Both the position numbers and the translations under genes were made by a program. 64,000 bases of DNA from Sphingomonas kyeonggiensis (GTDB lineage: Bacteria; Pseudomonadota; Alphaproteobacteria; Sphingomonadales; Sphingomonadaceae). This document shows, piece after piece, positions 51,406 to 58,494 of the stretch (position 1 is the stretch's first letter; every line of letters starts with the position of its first letter). The notes below the pieces were generated by a model. That model was not told the origin of the DNA. It made no database searches and was given only the letters and a program-made list of their open reading frames with translations. The stretch covers positions 62,001 to 126,000 of the forward strand of contig NZ_JACHLN010000004.1 in the NCBI RefSeq assembly GCF_014204495.1, read 5' to 3'.

Positions 51406-51770
51406 TGCTTGAGATCCTTCAGCAGCGCCTCGATCTCGGCGATGTCCTGGTCGGTAAGCTCATCGCGCTCGGCGAGATGGGCAACCAGCGGGGTCAGCTT
51501 GCCGCCGAACAACCGGTCCATCAGCTTGCGCGACTCCCCCGCGACATAGTCGCCACGGACGACCAGCGGGCGATAGAGGTAGCGGCGCCCCTCCTCCTGG
51601 TGCCCGATGATGTTCTTGGCGAGCAGGCGCCCGAGCAGGGTCTTGACCGTATTGGCGCTCCAGCCGCGCTCGGTGGGTACGCGCTCTGCGACTTCCTGGG
51701 CGGTGAGCGGCGACTCCTCCCAGAGCACTTCCATCACGGCATGCTCTGCATCGCTGATCCGTTCCGTCAT
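51402..51770 (-). CDS. BlaI/MecI-family transcriptional repressor
   Basis: 122 residues. Winged-helix repressor: ISDAEHAVMEVLWEESPLTAQEVAERV, the recognition helix in GWSANTVKTLLGRLL, the wing GRRYLYRPLV, and a C-terminal dimerisation region ending IEALLKDLKQ. It normally represses its own operon until the BlaR1-type protease cleaves it. I chose ATG 51770 over GTG 51773 because GAGGGA is then well spaced. A double operator overlapping its promoter lies 18 bp upstream. Confidence 0.93.
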   Translation of the reverse strand: MTERISDAEHAVMEVLWEESPLTAQEVAERVPTERGWSANTVKTLLGRLLAKNIIGHQEEGRRYLYRPLVVRGDYVAGESRKLMDRLFGGKLTPLVAHLAERDELTDQDIAEIEALLKDLKQ

Positions 51771-51787
51771 CACGTCCCTCTTTTGCT

Positions 51788-51826
51788 GACTACGCCTGTA
51801 ATCGTCACGATTACGCTTGTAGTCAA
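51788..51826 (-). promoter_or_regulatory. BlaI-type double operator overlapping the promoter
   Basis: Two mirror-image boxes of the form TAC-N4-GTA (ACTACGCCTGTAAT and ATTACGCTTGTAGT) form an overall dyad from GACTAC at 51788 to GTAGTC ending at 51824. BlaI/MecI repressors bind TACA/TGTA-type dyads. On the minus strand TTGACT (51826-51821) and GATTAC (51803-51798) lie 17 bp apart as a -35/-10 pair inside the operator. Autoregulation follows from this layout. Confidence 0.7.
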
Positions 51827-51977
51827 GCGGGTGAACGCTGGCTGAACGGAAATGGAGGGCTTTGCCGCGGGATGGTCGGCGAAACCCGCCAGAACTGTCG
51901 GAATCGCTTACAAGTGCGAACCCTGGTTAACACTCGCTAACCAGCAAAACCCTCAGAGATCTGCGGTTCGTGAAAAC

Positions 51978-51993
51978 TGGCACGCGGACTGCA
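51978..51993 (+). promoter_or_regulatory. Sigma-54-like -24/-12 element
   Basis: TGGCAC, five bases, then CTGCA matches the TGGCAC-N5-TTGCA consensus except for one base (C for the first T). Both invariant dinucleotides (GG and GC) are present at the right distance. Downstream on the plus strand there is a hairpin but no protein gene. Confidence 0.35.
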
Positions 51994-52031
51994 AAGTATA
52001 GAGCACCCCAAGCGTTCAACGCTTCATTTCA

Positions 52032-52076
52032 GGGTGGGTCGACCGCTACTTTCCCCGGTCTCGCGTCGACCCACCC
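52032..52076. repeat. 12-bp-stem hairpin
   Basis: GGGTGGGTCGAC (52032-52043) pairs perfectly with GTCGACCCACCC (52065-52076) across a 21-nt loop. There is no T-tract on either side, so it is not a standard terminator. Confidence 0.75.
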
Positions 52077-52106
52077 GACCCGGGTTCCCCAGAACGAATC
52101 GAGCAA

Positions 52107-52154
52107 GTGACGTCACGACGTCGCATCATGGCGGCGTGCAGCCATGACGTCATG
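52107..52154. promoter_or_regulatory. Cluster of ACGT-core palindromes
   Basis: GTGACGTCAC (52107-52116), CGACGTCG (52116-52123) and CATGACGTCATG (52143-52154) are perfect palindromes; the first and third share TGACGTCA. They lie just past the grxD terminator and may be protein-binding sites. No factor is known to me for them here. Confidence 0.4.
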
Positions 52155-52188
52155 AAAAAGGCCGCCACCCACAAAGGGGTGACGGCCC
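52154..52188 (-). terminator. Terminator of the DUF1476-bolA-grxD operon
   Basis: Minus-strand hairpin with arms GGCCGTCACCC and GGGTGGCGGCC (one G-T pair), loop CTTTGT, followed by TTTTTC. It lies 26 bp after the grxD stop. Confidence 0.88.
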
Positions 52189-52213
52189 GATATTCCGAAC
52201 GCGTGCCGCGAGA

Positions 52214-52537
52214 TCAGGCGGCGGCGTTGTCGACGAGAAGCTGGGCGAGTTCGCCGCTCTCGTACATTTCCATCATGATGTCCGAACCGCCGACGAACTC
52301 GCCGTTCACATAGAGCTGCGGGATGGTCGGCCAGTCGGAGAATTCCTTGATCCCCTGGCGGACACCCTGGTCCTGGAGCACGTCGACGCTCTCGAACTCG
52401 GCGCCGAGATGGTTGAGGATCGCCACCGCGCGGCTGGAGAAGCCGCACTGCGGGAAGAGCGGGCTGCCCTTCATGAACAGCAGCACCTTGTTGCTGTCGA
52501 CCAGCTGCTGGATGCGGGCCTGGGTATCGTCGGTCAC
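52214..52537 (-). CDS. grxD: Monothiol glutaredoxin, Grx4 family
   Basis: 107 residues. The CGFS active site is at 31-34 ([15 protein letters not shown]), followed by [29 protein letters not shown], which forms the glutathione and Fe-S site. CGFS glutaredoxins carry [2Fe-2S] clusters and pair with BolA proteins in iron and cluster homeostasis. GTG start, with GAGGAG 9 bases upstream overlapping the end of bolA. It is last in the DUF1476-bolA-grxD operon. Confidence 0.95.
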   Translation of the reverse strand: MTDDTQARIQQLVDSNKVLLFMKGSPLFPQCGFSSRAVAILNHLGAEFESVDVLQDQGVRQGIKEFSDWPTIPQLYVNGEFVGGSDIMMEMYESGELAQLLVDNAAA

Positions 52538-52543
52538 TTGGTC

Positions 52544-52783
52544 TTACTCCTCGACAGGCGCTTCGGTGGTGAGCTGGAGCGCGTGGAGCACGCCGCCCAT
52601 CCGCCCGCCGAGCGCCGCATAAACGGCCTGGTGCTGGCGCACCCGGGGCATTCCCTTGAACATCGGCGCGACTACCCGCGCCGCATAATGGTCGCCGTCC
52701 CCGGCGAGATCGGTGATCTCGACCCGGGCATCGGGGATGCCGGCCTTGATGAGATCCTCGATCTCGCTGGCCGCCATCGGCAT
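52544..52783 (-). CDS. BolA family protein
   Basis: 79 residues. BolA-type fold: IEDLIKAGIPDARVEITDLAGDGDHYAARVVAPMFKGMPRVRQHQAVYAALGGRMGGVLHALQL, with the His in RQHQAVY and the GDGDHY loop typical of the BolA2/YrbA subgroup that binds a [2Fe-2S] cluster with CGFS glutaredoxin. Adjacent grxD supports this. Its ATG overlaps the DUF1476 stop as TGATG. Confidence 0.92.
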   Translation of the reverse strand: MPMAASEIEDLIKAGIPDARVEITDLAGDGDHYAARVVAPMFKGMPRVRQHQAVYAALGGRMGGVLHALQLTTEAPVEE

Positions 52784-53106
52784 CAGATCTCGCCCATCAG
52801 CTGGCGACGTGCCTCGACGGTCTGCTCGTCGAGCGCGCGGCGCACTGCGGCGTCATCGGCCTCGACCCCGGCGGCGAGCAGGTCGCCCAACACCTTGCGG
52901 ATCACGTCCTCGTCACCGGCTTCCTCGAAATCGGCCTGGACGACGGCCTTGGCATAGGCGTCGGTCTCTTCCGGGGTGAGCTTCATCTGGGCTGCCGCCC
53001 ACTGGCCGACCAGCTTGTTGCGGCGGGCCGTGACGCGGAAGGCCATGTCCTCGTCGCGGGCGAACTTCGCCTCGAATGCCTTTTCGCGATCGTCGAACGT
53101 GGTCAT
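52783..53106 (-). CDS. DUF1476 / F1-ATPase inhibitor zeta-subunit family protein
   Basis: 107 residues, all helical. The signature start is MTTFDDREKAFEAKFARDEDMAFRVTARRNKLVGQWAA, followed by a four-helix bundle ending ALDEQTVEARRQLMGEI. In Paracoccus this family is the zeta subunit, which inhibits F1Fo-ATP synthase through its N-terminal helix. Here it leads the bolA-grxD operon. Whether it inhibits the ATPase in this organism is inference from the family. Confidence 0.9.
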   Translation of the reverse strand: MTTFDDREKAFEAKFARDEDMAFRVTARRNKLVGQWAAAQMKLTPEETDAYAKAVVQADFEEAGDEDVIRKVLGDLLAAGVEADDAAVRRALDEQTVEARRQLMGEI

Positions 53107-53238
53107 TGCAGTCCCCTATATGGCGTTTGGTGCGGAGATAGGGGGGCGATGGGCGCTAGGCAAGCGAGTGCGGCCCGAACTCCACGGGCCGGGGCCACTC
53201 CTTCGTCCATGCGCGCACCCGGGCAGGCGCCGGAAAGC

Positions 53239-53284
53239 TTGACGGCCAGCCCAGGAATAATAATAAACAGAGTACTCGCTCTTT
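53239..53284 (+). promoter_or_regulatory. Promoter and candidate operator of the TetR/DUF418 pair
   Basis: TTGACG (53239-53244) and TAATAA (53261-53266) lie 16 bp apart as -35/-10 elements. Directly after them GAGTACTC (53270-53277) is an 8-bp palindrome within AGAG-N6-CTCT, placed where a bound repressor would block transcription start. The TetR gene starts 19 bp further on, so autoregulation is likely. Confidence 0.5.
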
Positions 53285-53296
53285 TATTGGATTCGC

Positions 53297-53911
53297 ATGC
53301 GCACCGTCGATCCCGTCAAACATGCCTTCCAGCGACAGGCCGTCCTCGCCGCGGCGCGGGCCTGTTTCATGCGCGATGGCTTCCACAGAACCAGTACCGA
53401 GGCCATCCGCATCGAGGCCGGCACGAGTTCGGGCAAGCTGTTCCACTATTTCCCGACCAAGAAGGCGATCATCCTCGCCGTCGTGGAGGATCAGAGCCGG
53501 CAAACCGCGAGCTGGATGGAATCCCTGCGCCGGCAACCGCAATTCCCCGCGGCATTGACCGCTTTCCTCGACGGGATCCTGCACCTCGCCAGCGACGCGG
53601 GCGAGCGACGGCTCATCCTGGAGATTGCAGCGGAGGGCGCGCGCGACGCGGATGTCGCCGCGGCGAGCATGGCCGGCGATCGGCTGCTGGAGGAAGGGCT
53701 TGCGGCACTCCTCCGGGACGCCACCGCCCGGGGCCAGGCGCATCCGTTGATCCCGGCCGACCATGCCGTCCGCTTCCTCATGGTGCTGGTCGACGGGATA
53801 TTCAGCCGCGTCGCCGTCGACGGGAACTTCGATCCCATGGCGGAGCGCGCCGCGCTGGCAACCGTGATCCGAGCGATTTTCGGCATCGACGCGACCGACC
53901 GCGATGCATGA
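53297..53911 (+). CDS. TetR/AcrR-family transcriptional regulator
   Basis: 204 residues. The HTH lies in the first 65 residues: AFQRQAVLAAARACFMRDGFHRTSTEAI, then SSGKLFHYFPTKKAIILAVVEDQ (TetR_N signature GxLfhYFpsK). The C-terminal ligand/dimer domain is helical and specific ligands cannot be read. It overlaps the downstream DUF418 gene by 8 bp and probably controls it; a promoter-operator lies upstream. Confidence 0.92.
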   Translation: MRTVDPVKHAFQRQAVLAAARACFMRDGFHRTSTEAIRIEAGTSSGKLFHYFPTKKAIILAVVEDQSRQTASWMESLRRQPQFPAALTAFLDGILHLASDAGERRLILEIAAEGARDADVAAASMAGDRLLEEGLAALLRDATARGQAHPLIPADHAVRFLMVLVDGIFSRVAVDGNFDPMAERAALATVIRAIFGIDATDRDA

Positions 53912-55088
53912 TCGGATCACCAATATCGATGCGGTCCGGGGAAGCGCCCTGTTCGGCATTCTGGTGGTCAACGCCATGGTCTTCTCCTCGCCATGGTATG
54001 GGACCGGTCTCATGCCGCCGGGCGGAAGGGGCCCGCTGGACGACGCCCTCGCCTTCGTGATCTCCACGGTCTTCGAGCTGAAATTCTACCTGCTGTTCTC
54101 CTTCCTGTTCGGCTACAGCGTCACCCTCCAGATGCAGTCGGCGGAAAGGGCGGAGGCCGCGTTCCTGCCGCGCATGCTGCGCCGTCAGGCCGGGCTGTTC
54201 CTGATCGGGGCCTGCCACGCCGTCCTGCTGTTTCATGGCGACATCCTCGCCACCTATGCCGTGCTGGGCCTCCTGCTCCTGATGACGCGGCGTTGGAGCG
54301 ATGCAACCAGGCTGTGGCTCGCCGCCGCCATCATCCTGGCGACAGCGGCCTTCTGGTTGCTGCTGGCCCTCCTCCAGGCGAGCGAGCCGATGCGGCAGGA
54401 TTCCGTGGCGCTTCAGCAGCACGCCGAAGCAGTCGCCGCTGCCTTTCGGGGGTTGATGCCGTCGATCGTGGGCCAGCGCCTGGAAGAGCTGCAGTCCTTC
54501 CTGCCGATGCTGCTCCTGCTCCAGGCACCCTGTGCACTGGCGATGTTCCTGCTCGGTTTCGTCGCCGGGCACCGCCGATTCTTCGAGGCGCGCGAAACCT
54601 ATGGGGCATATCTCGGCCGGGCATCCCGTTGGGGGCTGCTGGTCGGCCTGCCGGGAGGCCTTGCCTATACGGCGGCGGCCCAGCTCGCGCCCGGCTCTCC
54701 GCTTGAAACGGCCGCACTGGCCCTCTCCATCGTCACATCGCCATTCCTGACGATGGCGCTGATGGCCGCAATGCTCACGATATTCGATTCCGGCCGGACC
54801 GGGCCCTGGCGCGAGTATCTGGCTAGCGCCGGCCGCATGGCGCTCTCCAACTACCTCCTGCAATCGCTGGCCTGCGCCTTCATCTTCTACGGCTATGGCC
54901 TGGGCCTGATCGGGCGCCTGTCCATCGCGCAGACGCTCGGCACGGCCATCCTGATCTTCGGCGCCCAGCTGCTCGCGAGCCACTGGTGGCTTCGGCGCTT
55001 CCGTTATGGCCCCGCCGAGTGGCTGTTACGCGCAATGACCATCGGTCAATGGCCGCAATGGCGTGCCGACCGGCATGCCGGCGGATGA
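53904..55088 (+). CDS. DUF418 family inner-membrane protein
   Basis: 394 residues with about eight to ten membrane segments. It opens with the family start RITNIDAVRGSALFGILVVNAM and has ELKFYLLFSFLFGYSVTLQMQ, GILATYAVLGLLLL-like DILATYAVLGLLLLM and the C-terminal DUF418 domain with GRMALSNYLLQSLACAFIFYGYGLGL and QLLASHWWLRRFRYGPAEWLLRAM. These proteins resemble acyltransferase-3-like membrane proteins and are often linked to envelope modification or transport, but no function is established. Overlap with the tetR gene implies repression by it. Confidence 0.88.
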   Translation: MHDRITNIDAVRGSALFGILVVNAMVFSSPWYGTGLMPPGGRGPLDDALAFVISTVFELKFYLLFSFLFGYSVTLQMQSAERAEAAFLPRMLRRQAGLFLIGACHAVLLFHGDILATYAVLGLLLLMTRRWSDATRLWLAAAIILATAAFWLLLALLQASEPMRQDSVALQQHAEAVAAAFRGLMPSIVGQRLEELQSFLPMLLLLQAPCALAMFLLGFVAGHRRFFEARETYGAYLGRASRWGLLVGLPGGLAYTAAAQLAPGSPLETAALALSIVTSPFLTMALMAAMLTIFDSGRTGPWREYLASAGRMALSNYLLQSLACAFIFYGYGLGLIGRLSIAQTLGTAILIFGAQLLASHWWLRRFRYGPAEWLLRAMTIGQWPQWRADRHAGG

Positions 55089-55140
55089 GAAGGCCCGAAC
55101 CCACCACATCGCCCTGACGTGAAGCAGGGGAAGGGAAAGC

Positions 55141-56136
55141 TCAGACCCGCACCACGACCTTCCCGATCACCTGGCGCGCGGCCATCTTGGCGATCGCCTT
55201 GCCGCCATCGGCGAGCAGGAACGTCTCGGTGACCTTCGGCGCGATCTTGCCTTCGGCCCAGAGGCGGAAGAGATGCTCGACATGGGCCTGGTTCGCCTTG
55301 GGATCGCGCGCCGCGAAGGCGCCCCAGAAAACGCCGCACACGTCACAGCTCTTGAGCAGGGTCAGGTTGAGCGGCAGCTTGGGGATGCCCGCGGGGAAGC
55401 CGACCACCAGGTAGCGCCCTTCCCAGCCGATCGCACGCAGCGCCGGCTCGGCATAGTCGCCGCCCACCGGATCATAGATCACGTCGGCGCCCTGCGGCCC
55501 GAGCGCCGCCTTGAACTGCTCGGCCAGCGCTTTCGACTGGTCCTTGTCGAACGGCGCACGGCCGTAGACCAGCGTCTCGTCGGCGCCCGCCGCCTTGGCC
55601 GCCGCAGCCTTCTCCTCGGAGGAAACCGCCGCGATCACCCGGGCGCCGAACGCCTTGCCGAGCTCGACCGCCGCCAGGCCGACACCGCCGGCCGCACCGA
55701 GAACGAGCAGGTTATGCCCCTCGCGCAGATGGCCGCGATCGAGCAGCGCGTGGATCGTCGTTGCATAGGTGAGCAGCAGCGCCGCGCCTTCCTCGAAACT
55801 ACGTCCATCGGGCAGCTTGAACAGGCGGAAGGATTCGATCGCTATCCTTTCGACCAGGCCACCATGGCCTGTCACGGCGATTACCCGGTCGCCAACCGCC
55901 CAATCGGTCACGCCCTCGCCGACGCTTTCGATCACGCCGGCGATCTCGCCGCCCGGTGCGAAGGGCCTGGGCGGCTTGAACTGGTATTTGTCCTCGATGA
56001 TCAGGAAGTCGGGATAGTTGATCGCGCAGGCCTTCACCGCGACCACCACCTGCCCCTTGCCGGCGACCGGATCGGCGACTTCCTCGAGGATTAGAGTGTC
56101 AGGTCCGCCCGGCTCCTTCGAGAGCAATGCCTTCAT
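55141..56136 (-). CDS. Zinc-independent MDR family NADPH:quinone oxidoreductase
   Basis: 331 residues. Medium-chain dehydrogenase/reductase of the quinone oxidoreductase type: [33 protein letters not shown], then NADPH-binding [30 protein letters not shown] and [18 protein letters not shown]. Zinc-binding Cys/His of alcohol dehydrogenases are missing. It starts inside leuD (38-bp overlap) with TAGGAGG placed within the leuD frame, so it is translationally coupled to the leucine genes. Confidence 0.92.
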   Translation of the reverse strand: MKALLSKEPGGPDTLILEEVADPVAGKGQVVVAVKACAINYPDFLIIEDKYQFKPPRPFAPGGEIAGVIESVGEGVTDWAVGDRVIAVTGHGGLVERIAIESFRLFKLPDGRSFEEGAALLLTYATTIHALLDRGHLREGHNLLVLGAAGGVGLAAVELGKAFGARVIAAVSSEEKAAAAKAAGADETLVYGRAPFDKDQSKALAEQFKAALGPQGADVIYDPVGGDYAEPALRAIGWEGRYLVVGFPAGIPKLPLNLTLLKSCDVCGVFWGAFAARDPKANQAHVEHLFRLWAEGKIAPKVTETFLLADGGKAIAKMAARQVIGKVVVRV

Positions 56137-56728
56137 GTCCGCCTCCTACAGCGATCCACGGGCGCTCTTCGGCCACCGCGGATTCGAATTTCGAAATCGC
56201 GGTATCCTTTGCCAGCGTCATGCCGATCTCGTCCAGCCCTTCCATCAGGCACTGGCGGCGGAACGCGTCCAGCTCGAAGGCGAAGCGGTCCTGGAAGGGC
56301 GTGGTGACGGTCATCGTCTCGAGGTCGACGGTGATCTCGTCGGTCTTCGCAACCTCGACCAGCCGATCGACGGCTTCCTGCGGCAGCACCACCGGCACGA
56401 TGCCGTTCTTGAAGGCATTGCCCGAGAAGATGTCCGAGAAGCTCGGCGCGATCACCGCCTTGATGCCGAGATCGGCAAGCGCCCAGGCGGCATGCTCGCG
56501 GCTGGAGCCGCAGCCGAAATTGTCGCCGGCGACCAGCACGGGCGAACCGGCATAGCGGGGATCGTCGAACACATTGCCCGGCTGCGCGCGCACGCTTTCG
56601 AACGCGCCCTTGCCCAGCCCCTCACGCGTGGTGGTCTTCAGCCAGTGCGCGGGAATGATGATGTCGGTGTCGATATTCTTGGCGCCCCACGGATAGGCGC
56701 GCCCCTCGACCTTGCGAACGGCTTCCAC
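56099..56728 (-). CDS. leuD: 3-isopropylmalate dehydratase small subunit
   Basis: 209 residues, GTG start with GGGAGG 8 bases upstream. Partner of LeuC in the isomerisation of 2- to 3-isopropylmalate. Family blocks are [18 protein letters not shown]-like [64 protein letters not shown] and [29 protein letters not shown]. The end, [15 protein letters not shown], is longer than usual and overlaps the quinone oxidoreductase start. Confidence 0.96.
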   Translation of the reverse strand: MEAVRKVEGRAYPWGAKNIDTDIIIPAHWLKTTTREGLGKGAFESVRAQPGNVFDDPRYAGSPVLVAGDNFGCGSSREHAAWALADLGIKAVIAPSFSDIFSGNAFKNGIVPVVLPQEAVDRLVEVAKTDEITVDLETMTVTTPFQDRFAFELDAFRRQCLMEGLDEIGMTLAKDTAISKFESAVAEERPWIAVGGGHEGIALEGAGRT

Positions 56729-56745
56729 TTATTCTGCCTCCCGGT

Positions 56746-56862
56746 TCAGCGGGCGGCTGCGGTCTCCGCCTTCGCTTCCATGACCCTGCCGGTCGTTGCA
56801 TAGGCTGCTGCCAGCCCGCTCAGCACCGTTGCTGCGATCAATGCGACAAGCGCACGCTTCAT
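56746..56862 (-). CDS. 38-residue membrane or secreted peptide between leuC and leuD
   Basis: Starts ATG 56862 with AAGGGGATGAAGC upstream, ends TGA 56746. The peptide is MKRALVALIAATVLSGLAAA, then YATTGRVMEAKAETAAAR. The first 20 residues look like a signal peptide or membrane anchor (possible cleavage at AAA-Y); the rest is a short polar tail. It lies 11 bp after leuC and 17 bp before leuD, well placed for co-translation. Function unknown; it is too short for similarity to be conclusive, but the ribosome site, signal and spacing favour a real gene. Confidence 0.6.
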   Translation of the reverse strand: MKRALVALIAATVLSGLAAAYATTGRVMEAKAETAAAR

Positions 56863-56873
56863 GCTTCATCCCC

Positions 56874-58316
56874 TTACGCATCCTCCGACATCAGCTCCCT
56901 GACATCGGTGAGGCGCCCCCGTATCGCTGCTGCCGCCGCCATTGCGGGTGAAAGCAGGTGCGTCCGCGCCCCAGGACCTTGTCTTCCTACGAAATTTCGA
57001 TTCGAGGTGGAAGCACAACGTTCGCCGGCGGGGACCTTGTCGGGGTTCATGGCGAGACACATCGAGCAGCCCGGCTCGCGCCACTCGAAGCCTGCCTCGC
57101 GGAAGATGCGGTCCAGCCCCTCGGCCTCGGCCTGGCGCTTGACCAGCCCGGAACCCGGCACGATCAGCGCCTGGCGGATGCGATCGGCGACGTGATGGCC
57201 CTTCACCACCGCGGCGGCGGCGCGCAGATCCTCGATCCGGCTGTTGGTGCACGAGCCGATGAAGACATGCTCGATCGACACATCTTCCATCCGCATGCCG
57301 GGGGTGAGCCCCATATAGTCGAGTGACTTCTGCGCGGCGATGCGCTTGGCCGGATCCTCGAAGCTCTCCGGATCGGGCACGGCGCCGGTGATCGGCACCA
57401 CATCCTCGGGGCTGGTGCCCCAGGTGAGCGAAGGCGCGATGTCGCTGGCCTGCAGGATCACGCTCTTGTCGTAGACGGCCCCGGCATCGGTCGGCAGCGT
57501 CTTCCAATAGGCGACGGCCTTGTCCCAGGCCTCGCCTGCCGGTGCCAGCGGGCGCCCCTTGATATAGTCGAAAGTCGTCTGGTCCGGCGCGATCAGGCCC
57601 GAGCGGGCGCCGCCCTCGATCGACATGTTCGAGACGGTCAGCCGCCCCTCGATCGACATGGCGCGGATCACGTCGCCGGTGAACTCGATGACATAGCCGG
57701 TGCCGCCGGCAGCGCCGATCCTGCCGATGATCGCCAGCACCACGTCCTTCGGGCTCACCCCGAAGCCGAGCGTGCCGTCGACGCGGATCTCCAGCGTCTT
57801 CGACTGCTTCAGGAGGAGCGTCTGGGTGGCGAGGACATGTTCGACCTCGCTGGTGCCGATCCCGAAGGCGAGCGCACCCAGCGCGCCATGCGCGGAGGTG
57901 TGGCTGTCGCCGCAGACGAGCGTCGTGCCCGGCAGCGTGAAGCCCTGTTCGGGACCGACGACATGGACGATGCCCTGCCGCGCATCGAGCGCGTCGATAT
58001 AGGGCACGCCGAATTCGGCGACGTTGGCCCGCAGCGCGGAGAGCTGGCCGGCGCTCGCGGCGTCGGCGATCGGCAGCTCGTGGCCGGCGGCATCGACGCG
58101 CGCGGTGGTCGGCAGATTATGATCGGGCACCGCAAGCGTAAGGTCCGGACGGCGCACCGGCCGCCCCGCCGCGCGCAGGCCGGCAAAGGCCTGGGGGCTG
58201 GTCACCTCATGGACGAGGTGGCGGTCGATATAGATCAGGCAGGTTCCATCGTCCCGGCGCTCGACCACATGGTCGGCCCAGATCTTCTCGTACAGAGTGC
58301 GCGGTTGAACGGTCAT
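56874..58316 (-). CDS. leuC: 3-isopropylmalate dehydratase large subunit
   Basis: 480 residues, near-normal length. Carries the [4Fe-4S] cluster. Blocks include [94 protein letters not shown] (cluster Cys) and [52 protein letters not shown] (second and third cluster Cys and substrate-binding end), noted here by their key residues C-T-N-S and C-S-M-C. A palindrome lies about 58 bp upstream. Order is leuC, small ORF, leuD, quinone oxidoreductase. Confidence 0.96.
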   Translation of the reverse strand: MTVQPRTLYEKIWADHVVERRDDGTCLIYIDRHLVHEVTSPQAFAGLRAAGRPVRRPDLTLAVPDHNLPTTARVDAAGHELPIADAASAGQLSALRANVAEFGVPYIDALDARQGIVHVVGPEQGFTLPGTTLVCGDSHTSAHGALGALAFGIGTSEVEHVLATQTLLLKQSKTLEIRVDGTLGFGVSPKDVVLAIIGRIGAAGGTGYVIEFTGDVIRAMSIEGRLTVSNMSIEGGARSGLIAPDQTTFDYIKGRPLAPAGEAWDKAVAYWKTLPTDAGAVYDKSVILQASDIAPSLTWGTSPEDVVPITGAVPDPESFEDPAKRIAAQKSLDYMGLTPGMRMEDVSIEHVFIGSCTNSRIEDLRAAAAVVKGHHVADRIRQALIVPGSGLVKRQAEAEGLDRIFREAGFEWREPGCSMCLAMNPDKVPAGERCASTSNRNFVGRQGPGARTHLLSPAMAAAAAIRGRLTDVRELMSEDA

Positions 58317-58373
58317 GCGGGCGCTTTAGTCGATTCTTGCGCACAGGCAAGCGTTCGTGCAATTTTCCATCGC

Positions 58374-58386
58374 ATAGTTGAACTAT
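58374..58386 (-). promoter_or_regulatory. Candidate operator upstream of leuC
   Basis: Palindrome ATAGTT-G-AACTAT, 58 bp upstream of the leuC start. The spacing fits a LysR-type box (T-N11-A style), and LysR regulators commonly control leucine genes; no such regulator is in the window. Confidence 0.4.
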
Positions 58387-58387
58387 T

Positions 58388-58425
58388 CTCCAGCCTGGCA
58401 GCCGCATACGGTTACCGGGCTGGAG
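58388..58425 (-). repeat. 8-bp inverted repeat upstream of leuC
   Basis: CTCCAGCC (58388-58395) and GGCTGGAG (58418-58425) are complementary across 22 bases, adjacent to the ATAGTT palindrome. It may be a hairpin or a second regulatory half-site. No Leu-rich leader peptide is visible around it. Confidence 0.4.
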
Positions 58426-58459
58426 ATAGGAATTGCGGATGGCGATCGCCACTGCGGCA

Positions 58460-58484
58460 AATCCTCCCCCGGAGGGGGAGGATT
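58460..58484. repeat. 11-bp perfect GC-rich hairpin
   Basis: AATCCTCCCCC (58460-58470) pairs with GGGGGAGGATT (58474-58484) across a 3-base GGA loop, 10 bp past the dihaem cytochrome stop. It may end that transcript. Similar CCTCCCCC-type hairpins are frequent between genes in sphingomonads, from general familiarity. Confidence 0.65.
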
Positions 58485-58494
58485 AAAGAAGCCC

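Larger units (their letters stand above)
51827..52153. other. Structured interval without a convincing protein gene
   Basis: From left to right it holds a 7-bp inverted repeat CTGGTTA / TAACCAG (51923-51944) and a sigma-54-like element TGGCAC-N5-CTGCA (51978-51993). These are followed by AGCGTT / AACGCT arms (52011-52023), a 12-bp-stem hairpin (52032-52076) and three ACGT-centred palindromes (52107-52154). The only small plus-strand ORF (51852-52001) has no supporting features. A plus-strand small RNA starting near 52005 is possible but unproven. Confidence 0.5.

Noticed and set aside
51923-51944. CtrA-like TTAA...TAA motif
   Set aside because: The spacing does not give TTAA-N7-TTAA; it is better explained as the CTGGTTA / TAACCAG inverted repeat.
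51852-52001. Small plus-strand ORF of about 50 codons
   Set aside because: It lacks a ribosome site and any recognisable pattern and crosses other signal elements.
58317-58452. Leucine leader peptide for attenuation of leuC
   Set aside because: The frames in this interval contain no run of Leu codons and no terminator lies before leuC.
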